From NCBI RefSeq assembly GCF_900169305.1, contig NZ_FWDP01000003.1, forward strand, positions 62,001-126,000: a DNA stretch of 64,000 nucleotides. The letters run 5' to 3'. This document shows, piece after piece, positions 56,750 to 64,000 of this stretch. Source of the stretch: Marinilactibacillus piezotolerans (GTDB lineage: Bacteria; Bacillota; Bacilli; Lactobacillales; Carnobacteriaceae_A). Within the stretch, counting starts at the first letter, position 1. Every line of letters starts with the position of its first letter. Below the pieces are notes generated by a model, which was not told where the DNA came from, searched no databases, and saw nothing but the letters and a program-made list of their open reading frames with translations. The position numbers and the translations under genes are program-made.

Positions 56750-57529
56750 TTAAGCCACGCTTGCTAGTCCTAATGTTTTTTCGATCAGGTACATTAAGAT
56801 GATGGTTCCTAACATCAGCAATACAGACAGTGCTGAAACGGTGGGATCATAATTGTATTCGATGTAACTCATCAAGGTGGTCGGCAAAGTGGCTACACCC
56901 GGTCCAGATAAAAACTGAGAAACAGGGATATTATTAAAGGAATTGATAAATGCCAACATAAAGGAAGCAAATATTCCAGAGGTGATATTCGGCAGTACTA
57001 CTTTGATAAAGGCTAATGGTTTTGTACAGCCAAGTGTCCAGGCCACTTCCTCAATGGAAAAATCCAGCTGTTCCAGACTTGAACCGACTACTCGAATAAC
57101 ATAAGGCAAGCTGATTAGAAAGTGCCCCAGCAGCAATCCTTGAAAAATCGGCAGCTGCAGTTGAACGACCACAAACTGGAATAGTGCGTATCCTACTACT
57201 ACGCCTGGAATCACTGTCGGAGATAGAAAGAAGCTCTTCAGCCAAGCAGTCTTTGGCAGTTTATAGCGGGCTAATGCATAAGCTGCAGGAATCCCTACCG
57301 CTAACGCCAGCAGTGTAGCCAATGACGAAATTTGCAGACTCAAAAAAAAGCTGTCTACAAACGAACTGATTTCAAATACTTTTTTAAACCATTGAAAGGT
57401 AAAGCCTTCTATCGGAAATTGAATACTCGGCTGTTCTCCAAACGCGGTTACAGTGATGATCAGCAGAGGCAGACAGAGAAATGCGAAAACAAGCAGTACA
57501 AAAATCGATAATCCTCTTTGTTTACGCAT
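56750..57529 (-). CDS. ABC transporter permease (PotC-like)
   Basis: 259 residues with six helices. The EAA loop EEVAWTLGCTKPLAFIKVVLP is at about 175-195, in the PotC/CysW family. The ATG at 57529 follows GAGGTGAG and overlaps the first permease gene by 8 bp. Confidence 0.9.
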   Translation of the reverse strand: MRKQRGLSIFVLLVFAFLCLPLLIITVTAFGEQPSIQFPIEGFTFQWFKKVFEISSFVDSFFLSLQISSLATLLALAVGIPAAYALARYKLPKTAWLKSFFLSPTVIPGVVVGYALFQFVVVQLQLPIFQGLLLGHFLISLPYVIRVVGSSLEQLDFSIEEVAWTLGCTKPLAFIKVVLPNITSGIFASFMLAFINSFNNIPVSQFLSGPGVATLPTTLMSYIEYNYDPTVSALSVLLMLGTIILMYLIEKTLGLASVA

Positions 57530-58355
57530 ATTTCTCACCTCGCTTATCTAATTTAGCTGCAATCATGTTAAAGACTTTCATAACGAGCAGCGTTGTGACG
57601 ATCATGATTAGCGCAATGACGCTGGCGCTTTGCCAATCACCGAGTGCCATTGCATTCTGGTAAAGGAAAGTCGACATCATCATATTTCGATTTCCACCTA
57701 ATAATTGCGGTGTAGTATACGCCGTCAGTGTTCCAGTGAACACAAGAATACTTCCTATGATCACACCTGGAATACTTAACGGTAAAATGACTTTGATAAA
57801 AGCCGTTAACCGATTCGCACCCAGTGTTTCGGCTGCTTCCATGATTTCTGTATCGATATTTTCAAACGTTCCAACTAGAGAAATAATCATCACCGGCAGA
57901 AATAAGTAAAAGGACCCAATAATAATGGCAAATTCTGTATAAAGCAAAGTGATTGGTTCGGAAATGAGTCCTGACGCGAGCATCAGATTATTGATGATCC
58001 CCGTTCTGCCTAGGATGTTGATCCATGCAAAACTCCGAACGACCGAATTTGTCAGTAACGGAAATAATGTCAGCGACATGAGCAGCCCGCGCCACTTTTT
58101 AGGACTGTTGGCAATAAAATAAGCTGTTGGTACACCAAACAAGATACTGATCAACGTCACAATCAGAGAAATTTTTATCGTTCGATATAAAATTCCAACG
58201 TTGTACATATCTTGGAAAAACTCTAGATAGGCATTAAAGGTCACTCCTCCATCGTAGAAAGTGGGCCAAATTACACTGACCAAGGGAAGAATAAGGAAGA
58301 AAAGCAGTAGGACAAGTCCCGGCGCTAAAATCAAATACGAAGTTTTCTTAGACAT
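57522..58355 (-). CDS. ABC transporter permease (PotB-like)
   Basis: 277 residues, six helices, EAA loop MEAAETLGANRLTAFIKVILP near 185. First gene of the permease-permease-ATPase-binding protein operon. It begins at ATG 58355 after AAGGATGA and lies directly behind a PurBox promoter. Confidence 0.9.
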   Translation of the reverse strand: MSKKTSYLILAPGLVLLLFFLILPLVSVIWPTFYDGGVTFNAYLEFFQDMYNVGILYRTIKISLIVTLISILFGVPTAYFIANSPKKWRGLLMSLTLFPLLTNSVVRSFAWINILGRTGIINNLMLASGLISEPITLLYTEFAIIIGSFYLFLPVMIISLVGTFENIDTEIMEAAETLGANRLTAFIKVILPLSIPGVIIGSILVFTGTLTAYTTPQLLGGNRNMMMSTFLYQNAMALGDWQSASVIALIMIVTTLLVMKVFNMIAAKLDKRGEKYA

Positions 58356-58454
58356 TCTGTTAAATCATCCTTCATGAATAGGGTATATATAGAATTTCCA
58401 TATGTTTTCAATCGATTAACGGTTTAATGTTCAGTTTTTGTAAACACAAGGAGA

Positions 58455-58531
58455 ATTATAAGGAATTACTGATGGCATTTCAACGTTTTTACGAATATAT
58501 AAATAAATTCTAATTAATAATGTTCGTGTTT
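58455..58531 (-). promoter_or_regulatory. PurBox promoter of the PotABCD-like transporter
   Basis: TTGAAA (58483-58478), 17 bp, TATAAT (58460-58455) on the minus strand. The inverted PurBox AAACACGAACATT (58531-58519) has its core centred 69 bp from the -10 edge, exactly as at purC. Ten bases, AAACACGAAC, are identical to the distal purE box. A degenerate partner (CGAAT core, 58492-58496) lies 30 bp nearer. Confidence 0.78.
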
Positions 58532-58623
58532 TATATAATAGCGGATACAAATTCCTTCTGATCATCTTGATAAACCGACGATTTAAAACAAATCTATCGT
58601 TAAAACCTTAATTTTGAGAAAAT

Positions 58624-58636
58624 ATGAACGAACAAT
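58624..58636 (+). promoter_or_regulatory. Additional PurBox-like sequence
   Basis: ATGAACGAACAAT matches AWWWCCGAACWWT at 11 of 13 positions, about 100 bp further upstream. It may be incidental. Region 58356-58752 has no gene. Confidence 0.35.
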
Positions 58637-58752
58637 GGTAACTGTTTCCCTTATGAGAGAATAATGGCGAATATTCTCATAATAATCTTCGCAGTTTCTT
58701 ATATTTTTCTCTTTGATTTCAGTCAGAAAAGTTCTCTTCCGGTTTTCTGTAT

Positions 58753-58799
58753 AAAAAAGAGGAAAGCCAGCCATTCCTCATGGCTGACTTCCCTTTTTT
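58753..58799 (-). terminator. Terminator after the oligopeptide-binding protein gene
   Basis: AGCCAGCCA pairs with TGGCTGACT within a longer GGGAAG/CTTTCCTC stem, with a T-run on both strands. Confidence 0.85.
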
Positions 58800-58815
58800 A
58801 TTTTGATTGATTCAA

Positions 58816-60633
58816 TTATTCAGCTTGCTCCAGGTAGTTTGTCAAATGTTCCTGAACAAGATCTGGATCTGCCGTTAATTCATTCCCTGTTTCAACTAGT
58901 GGTGTAACGGGTGTGAAGGCTTTGTTGACTTGACCATCGTAAGATTGTACAAAGTCATCTTGATTGATAGAGTAAAGGATCGCTTTTCTCAAATCTTCAC
59001 TTTGTGCTGTTTTGCTTTCTTCGTTTGTTGTATTGATAATGAGATAAGTGACTGCATTACTTGGTCCTGTTTGAAGTGTCAGGTTCTCTGCGCCTTCAAC
59101 AACTTCGTATTGCGTCTCTTCTAATCCATATAACATGTCGACCTCGTTGCTTCTTAATGCGGATAGTGCACTGTCCATGTCACCGATGAAACGAACAGTA
59201 ACGTTTTCGATATTCGCTGCATTTTCAGATTCTGGCATGTACGCTGGATTTCTTTGGAATGTTGCTTCGTAATCATTTTTTTGGATCATAATATAAGGTC
59301 CACTTGCATAAAGGTGATTATCGTACGTTTCACCTTCAGTTACAGCACGTTGGTCTCCGTAAGGAATCGTTGTGTTAATATCAAAGTTATCAATGTCGTA
59401 GTCGTTGACCGCTTCAACTTGGTCTATAGAAACGATTCCTGCAGATTGGTGTGCTAGATAGTTCAGTACTTGCGGGAATGGTTCAGTCGTTGTCAATTTA
59501 ACAACTTGGTAGTCTCCGGCACTGCTGTCTGCTTCTGTTTCGTCAGTTACTAAGCTGTTGATCGGTGCATCCAAGTCAGCTTCAAGCGATTCTAGTACTG
59601 TTGTATCTTCTCCTGCAACCGTTGTATTTTCAAGTTCACTCATATCGCTCACTACAGATACTTCATCAATAAAGCTGTGTAAACTATATGTTCTGTGATC
59701 TGGAACTGAGTCTGGGTTGCTGGCTCTTTCTAGTGAGTAGATAACATCTTCAGCACCAACACGTTCACCAGAATCAACGGCTTGTCCGTCTTCTACACTT
59801 GCAAAGTTGATATCATCTCTTAAGATGAAATAGTAGTCTGAACGGCTTTCTCCAATAGCGTGGTTGTAACTTAATGAAGCTTCTGATGTTACCGTGTCAT
59901 CATCTTGCAGGTTAACCAGTCTTACATACATATTAGTGTTTAATTGGTTAATGGATCCATCATTTCCCTTGATTGGATCAAGAGATGTCAAATCAGATTC
60001 TGTTTGTGTCAGTGTTAAAGGTTCTGTTTCATTCATAGCTTCATCTTGGTATTCAACAGAATCCCATGCAAAAGCTCTGGATTTTGATAGTCGAACAGAT
60101 TCTGGAACCAATAAATCCTGGTTGAATGCCTGTGCTTTTAATGGATTATAAAGTGCCACCGCATAAGCATTTTCTGTTACGATCGTATTTTCCATTTCGC
60201 TGTACGTTTCAACATATTCTTCCGGAGTTTCAGCAGCTGCCTGATTAATCAGCTCGTCTACTTCAGGGTCTGGCGTAATAACGCGACTGTCTCCCTCACT
60301 TGTAAATAATGAACGGACAGAATAATCCGGATTTCCTGTAACGGTTGTCCAGCTTGCGACTGAAATATCGAAGTTGCCAGCATCCCGTTGCGTTCTGTAG
60401 CTTGCGTAGTCCGGTTGCTGATTGACATTGACTTCGAATCCGTTTCTAGTCAACTGGTCTCTAAGAATGTTTAAGTCTTGTTCGTCGGCTGTTGCCCCTA
60501 GCAAATCAATCGCTACGGTTTCCTGATTTTCAGAAGAATTGCCGTTAGTTGCTTCATCTTCTGTTGTAACGTTACAAGCTGAAAGAACCAGCGCGCTCAA
60601 TAATGTAACTGTACTAAATAGTGTCTTTTTCAT
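58816..60633 (-). CDS. Oligopeptide/dipeptide-binding lipoprotein with permuted SBP_bac_5 domain
   Basis: 605 residues, lipobox LSAC (Cys20). Residues about 41-190 (QQPDYASYRTQRDAGNFDIS, DPEVDELINQAAAETPEEY, ALYNPLKAQAF) resemble the C-terminal lobe of OppA/DppA proteins. The usual N-terminal lobe starts only near 210 (DLTSLDPIKGNDGSINQLNT, GAEDVIYSLERASNPDS), and the chain ends at SEDLRKAILYSINQDDF plus about 50 residues, where normal proteins still have the C-lobe to come. It looks circularly permuted. It is third in an operon with two permeases. Peptide import is inferred. Confidence 0.85.
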   Translation of the reverse strand: MKKTLFSTVTLLSALVLSACNVTTEDEATNGNSSENQETVAIDLLGATADEQDLNILRDQLTRNGFEVNVNQQPDYASYRTQRDAGNFDISVASWTTVTGNPDYSVRSLFTSEGDSRVITPDPEVDELINQAAAETPEEYVETYSEMENTIVTENAYAVALYNPLKAQAFNQDLLVPESVRLSKSRAFAWDSVEYQDEAMNETEPLTLTQTESDLTSLDPIKGNDGSINQLNTNMYVRLVNLQDDDTVTSEASLSYNHAIGESRSDYYFILRDDINFASVEDGQAVDSGERVGAEDVIYSLERASNPDSVPDHRTYSLHSFIDEVSVVSDMSELENTTVAGEDTTVLESLEADLDAPINSLVTDETEADSSAGDYQVVKLTTTEPFPQVLNYLAHQSAGIVSIDQVEAVNDYDIDNFDINTTIPYGDQRAVTEGETYDNHLYASGPYIMIQKNDYEATFQRNPAYMPESENAANIENVTVRFIGDMDSALSALRSNEVDMLYGLEETQYEVVEGAENLTLQTGPSNAVTYLIINTTNEESKTAQSEDLRKAILYSINQDDFVQSYDGQVNKAFTPVTPLVETGNELTADPDLVQEHLTNYLEQAE

Positions 60634-60693
60634 AAAATTCCTTCCTCTTTTCTTATTCTAAAATTATAACTGCATTTTTATAATGAGTTCCCT

Positions 60694-62169
60694 TTATGAA
60701 AGTCTCGGGTCTGTCGCATCTCTGATGCCGTCTCCGAGAAAGTTGAATGAAAGGACTAAAGCAATAATCGCTAGTCCTGGATAGATCGCCAAATACGGCT
60801 CTGTTTCAAGATAGGCACTGCCGGAACGCAGAATATTGCCCCATTCTGGAATATAGTTTTCTACCCCTAGTCCCAGATAACTCAAACTGCTGGTAGCGAT
60901 AATCGCTGACCCGATCGTCAATGTCGCACGGACTATCATCGGTGCCATTGAATTCGGAATAACATGTTTCCAGATAATATTGCGGTTGTCGTTTCCGACT
61001 GCTCTGGAAGCTTCTACATATTCCAGATTTGTTACTTGAATAACATTGGCACGCATTGTACGTGCATAGCTTGGTATATATCCAATACTTAAAGCAATGA
61101 TCAAGTTTGAGGTCGAAGCACCAAAGGCTGCCACAATAGTGATTGCCAGCAGAATTCCTGGAATTGCGTATAAAATATCCAGAAAACGCATGATCAGATT
61201 ATCTGTATGGCGACCGTAGTACCCTGAGATGGCGCCCAGCAGACCGCCAAATATCAGCGGAATCATTGTTGCCAGTACACCGACGGTCAAAGAAATCCGT
61301 GCCCCGAAAACGATTCTTGAGAAAACATCGCGGCCGAAGTTGTCTGTTCCAAACGGATATACCAGACTTGGCGGCTGTAAAATATTTCCGTAATCGTTGT
61401 TCACTGCAAGGCCGTAGCTGAATGTCCAATAACTACAGATTGAAATGGCCACTAGGAAAATAATGAAGAGCAAACCTGTCATAGAAGCCTGGTTGCGAAT
61501 GATTTTTTCAAACAGCGTTTTCCTTCTATTCACACCTGGTTCTTCTTGGGACTGACGAACCATGGAATAGGCTACAAGCAGAACAAATAAGTTCCCTGTC
61601 AATACGGTCAAAGTCAGGATACCCAGTATGATCATTCTCGGTACACCTGTCAGCTTCTGTACTTTTTCATAGCCAACCAGAACGATCAGATGGAGTACAA
61701 CCACGACTAGCAGCAAGGCCATCGCTGGTATGAATGTATTTGTAACAAAAGGCTTGAACAAATTAAGTGCTGAAACACCGATCACCAAGAGGTCGGTTAC
61801 TACCATATAAACAGCATAAATGTAACCTGGTCTGACCTGTTTCTTCATTATATAGAGAGAAGAGATCAAAAGGAAAATGTTACCTCCTAACAGTGATACG
61901 ATCAACCCGCCAGCAATCAGTTGACTGGATTTGCTGATGACCAGCGTTTTGCGGCTTTCCCTTTTCAGTTTCCAGACTAATCCTGCTTGAATAATGGAGA
62001 AAATACCGTTTGCCAGCATCAGAATCATGACCTGCGGACGAATCTCAAATGTCTCCCATTCAAAGGCTGCCAGACCAATGATCAAGGTATACAGAAGAGA
62101 CAGACCCAGTGAAAACGATGCTTGTTTGTAAATAAGAGAATCTTTGTATGATTTCAAAGTATCGATCAC
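60694..62169 (-). CDS. Dipeptide ABC transporter permease (DppC/OppC) with N-terminal extension
   Basis: 491 residues against about 300 for OppC. The core begins near residue 218 (KTLFEKIIRNQASMTGLLF), with GTDNFGRDVFSRIVFGAR and the EAA loop YVEASRAVGNDNRNIIWKHV. The first 210 residues form about six or seven extra helices (SLGLSLLYTLIIGLAAF, QLIAGGLIVSLLGGNIFLL) of no recognised family. The start is GTG 62169, close behind AAAGGA, or TTG 62157. It lies 6 bp after oppB. Confidence 0.88.
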   Translation of the reverse strand: MIDTLKSYKDSLIYKQASFSLGLSLLYTLIIGLAAFEWETFEIRPQVMILMLANGIFSIIQAGLVWKLKRESRKTLVISKSSQLIAGGLIVSLLGGNIFLLISSLYIMKKQVRPGYIYAVYMVVTDLLVIGVSALNLFKPFVTNTFIPAMALLLVVVVLHLIVLVGYEKVQKLTGVPRMIILGILTLTVLTGNLFVLLVAYSMVRQSQEEPGVNRRKTLFEKIIRNQASMTGLLFIIFLVAISICSYWTFSYGLAVNNDYGNILQPPSLVYPFGTDNFGRDVFSRIVFGARISLTVGVLATMIPLIFGGLLGAISGYYGRHTDNLIMRFLDILYAIPGILLAITIVAAFGASTSNLIIALSIGYIPSYARTMRANVIQVTNLEYVEASRAVGNDNRNIIWKHVIPNSMAPMIVRATLTIGSAIIATSSLSYLGLGVENYIPEWGNILRSGSAYLETEPYLAIYPGLAIIALVLSFNFLGDGIRDATDPRLS

Positions 62170-62175
62170 TTCCTT

Positions 62176-63624
62176 TTAATGTCTTTTGAGATTGGTTCGG
62201 ATACGCGGATCAATCAATGCATACAGCATATCGATCACAACATTGATAACGGATAAGACGATTGCAACATAGATGACGCCTCCAAGAACTGCTGGAATAT
62301 CAGGGATAAACTGTCTTTCAACGATATAACTGCCGATCCCATTGATATTGAATACCTGCTCCGTAACAGCTGCTCCGCCAAGCACGCCTCCGAATTGCAG
62401 TCCAATGATCGTTACGATCGGAATCAGAGCATTCGGCACAGCATGTCGCAGCATCACACGACCGTTGGACAATCCTTTTGAACGAGCAGTCAGAATGTAG
62501 TCTTCATTCATGACTTCCAACGTAGACGAGCGGGTCATACGAGCAACAGATGCCATCAGCAAGGTTCCCAGAACAACTGCCGGCATGATCAGAGATGAAA
62601 AGTTTTCGGCGTTGTAAGTTGCCGGCAACCAGCCCAGCTCAATGGAAAAGGTTAAGATAAAGATCAAACCTTGCCAGAAACTCGGAATAGAAAGACCGAT
62701 CAAAGCAATAAACATAAATACATGGTCAAACAGTGTATTCGATTTGACCGCTGAATAAATCCCCGCCGGCAAAGCAATCACTAATGCAATCAGCAAAGCG
62801 AATATAGCCAGCTCCATCGTTACTGGGAAACGTCTCATAATGGTATTGACGACATCCTGGTTTCCTGAATAGGCATTTCCAAGATCGAAGGTGAAGACCC
62901 CTTTGATTGTACGCCATAACTGGACAATATAAGGGTCGTCTAATCCATACACTGCATTGAAGTTATCAATCTGCTCTTGTGTCGCCGTTTCACCAATAAT
63001 GTTCCGCGCTGCATCCGATGGTGAAAAGTACAGCAGCGTAAAGACAATCACGGTCACTCCTAAAATGACCAGCATCATCATCAATAACCGTTCAAACAAG
63101 TACTTAACAAACGGATTGGAGTGAATCAGCATAAGCAGATACATCGGAAATCCTATCACCACTGATAAAATGAACAGCGGCAGCTGTCCGATAAATTGCT
63201 CAGTCAGTCCAAGATAAGTGACTTTCTCACGATTAGAATTTTTGAAAATCTCATCTGCTTTCTTATCAACAGCCTTTTTGAATTGCTGGTTGAATAAGTC
63301 ATCGACGCGTTTACTCGTTTCTTTTTCAGATAGTGATTTGTCGAAAAAGGCTTGTTTGTTTCGTTCTTGCTTCAGTAGTTCCGACTTCAATTGCTGATCA
63401 TACCCTTTATCTATCAGCAACTGTCTAGCTTCTTCCCAAACCTGTCCATTTTGCTTTTTGATATATTTCTTATAAATGAATGCAATAAACACAATCAGCT
63501 GGAAAGGAAGTCCCAAAAGAATCAGACCAATGCGATAAAAAGGACTTAAATACGCATTCCCATATTGCCTTTTGATACTTTGAAGAAACGTCTGATCTTG
63601 CTGAGTAATGACTTCATTTTTCAC
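62176..63624 (-). CDS. Dipeptide ABC transporter permease (DppB/OppB) with N-terminal extension
   Basis: 482 residues against about 310. The first 173 residues hold a membrane segment (about 31-52), a charged coiled-coil-like stretch (EEARQLLIDKGYDQQLKS to KKAVDKKADEIFKNSN) and another helix. The OppB core follows (YLFERLLMMMLVILGVTVIV), with VRxxLYFSPSDAARNIIGE-like loop, YGLDDPYIVQLW and the EAA region ARSKGLSNGRVMLRHAVPNA. The start is GTG at 63624, 7 nt after AGGAGG. First gene of the operon behind the T-box. No ATPase gene is visible in the window. Confidence 0.88.
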   Translation of the reverse strand: MKNEVITQQDQTFLQSIKRQYGNAYLSPFYRIGLILLGLPFQLIVFIAFIYKKYIKKQNGQVWEEARQLLIDKGYDQQLKSELLKQERNKQAFFDKSLSEKETSKRVDDLFNQQFKKAVDKKADEIFKNSNREKVTYLGLTEQFIGQLPLFILSVVIGFPMYLLMLIHSNPFVKYLFERLLMMMLVILGVTVIVFTLLYFSPSDAARNIIGETATQEQIDNFNAVYGLDDPYIVQLWRTIKGVFTFDLGNAYSGNQDVVNTIMRRFPVTMELAIFALLIALVIALPAGIYSAVKSNTLFDHVFMFIALIGLSIPSFWQGLIFILTFSIELGWLPATYNAENFSSLIMPAVVLGTLLMASVARMTRSSTLEVMNEDYILTARSKGLSNGRVMLRHAVPNALIPIVTIIGLQFGGVLGGAAVTEQVFNINGIGSYIVERQFIPDIPAVLGGVIYVAIVLSVINVVIDMLYALIDPRIRTNLKRH

Positions 63625-63680
63625 CTGTCTACCTCCTGCTCTTTTGATATTAAATGCGGCAATTCTATAGTATTAGACAT

Positions 63681-63996
63681 AAAAAAAACCCTTAAATACA
63701 GAATATCCTGAATTTAAGGGCGAAAGATTTCATTTCACGGTTCCACCTTAAAGAATGCACAGTCTCATTCCTGCTGCTTGGCTAGGACGGACTCCACATT
63801 TTCTTATTCGATACTCAACGCATAGCTGTTTGAATATCGTTTTGCTGTAACGGGCAAACCCGATATCATCTACAGTACTAATGACCTCAATGATATAACT
63901 CCAAGATGCACTTCCAGACATTCCGCATTATCCCCTTTCAGCAAACAGGGACTCTCTATAAAATTGCAATGATCTGTACTTTTCTTTTCAATGTCT
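63681..63996 (-). promoter_or_regulatory. T-box riboswitch leader of the peptide transporter operon
   Basis: On the minus strand the leader has GAGAGTCCCTGTTTGCTGAA (AG bulge and GNUG apical loop), CATCTTGGAGTTATATC on the 3' side of stem I, CGGGTTTGCCCGTTA (stem II region), and the T-box AAGGTGGAACCGTGAA (63749-63734). The terminator CCCTTAAAT/ATTTAAGGG (63720-63689) is followed by eight T. Uncharged tRNA should favour read-through. I could not fix the specifier codon with confidence, so the amino acid is not assigned. Confidence 0.88.
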
Positions 63997-64000
63997 TTTA

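Noticed and set aside
58583-58774. 63-residue minus-strand frame after the oligopeptide-binding protein gene
   Set aside because: Its start lies inside the terminator stem and its composition is not protein-like.

Overview
The window is low-GC Firmicute chromosome. Gene content and signals point to Lactobacillales, probably a Carnobacteriaceae-type lactic acid bacterium: PEP-PTS EIICB proteins with GH4 phospho-glucosidases, RpiR regulators, a T-box leader, NrdI, FNR-like (Flp) regulators and lactococcal-type PurBox promoters. The genus call is inference. No rRNA, tRNA or CRISPR array was seen.

Region 1 (1-20200): purine biosynthesis genes, all on the minus strand, in two blocks: purE-purK-purB (19444-16521) and purC-purS-purQ-purL (2340 to the left edge). 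Each block has its own PurBox promoter. About 14 kb of accessory DNA separates them: a FrnE/DsbA-like protein, a truncated VanZ, a cadmium-resistance pair (cadX-cadD), a metal ATPase, Lgt, Dps and Flp cluster, a dead HxlR regulator, a D-2-hydroxyacid dehydrogenase, and an AT-rich bacteriocin-like remnant with an ABC transporter. An 80-bp duplicated gene start flanks that remnant. A decayed group II intron carrying 52-bp tandem repeats lies upstream of purE.

Region 2 (20200-32800): acyl-CoA dehydrogenase with EtfB/EtfA, two more Flp regulators, a second Dps, a second CPG-motif P-type ATPase, a second CPSC metallochaperone-like protein, an orphan NrdI and a CopB ATPase with a cop box. Across 7.4-28.8 kb, eight TTGAT-N4-ATCAA-type sites sit upstream of these genes. 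The distance to a -10 hexamer is essentially constant and puts each site near -41.5. Three Flp paralogues carry the matching FNR recognition residues and cysteines. Together they look like one redox-responsive metal/iron regulon.

Region 3 (33000-51400): an XRE membrane regulator, a secreted protein, a Cof-type phosphatase, an ACT protein, a polar amino-acid ABC transporter with fused binding protein and permease, two maltose-type PTS/6-phospho-alpha-glucosidase systems on opposite strands each with an RpiR regulator, and a gluconate kinase/6-phosphogluconate dehydrogenase pair with its own RpiR regulator. Candidate cre sites suggest CcpA control of the sugar genes.

Region 4 (51400-64000): an amidohydrolase and adenine deaminase downstream of a PotABCD-like ABC transporter. 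The transporter promoter (TTGAAA-17-TATAAT) has a PurBox at the same distance from the -10 as purC and almost the same as purE, so it is probably a PurR-controlled purine importer. The right edge holds an unusual dipeptide/oligopeptide ABC system behind a T-box leader: both permeases have long N-terminal extensions, and the binding protein appears circularly permuted.
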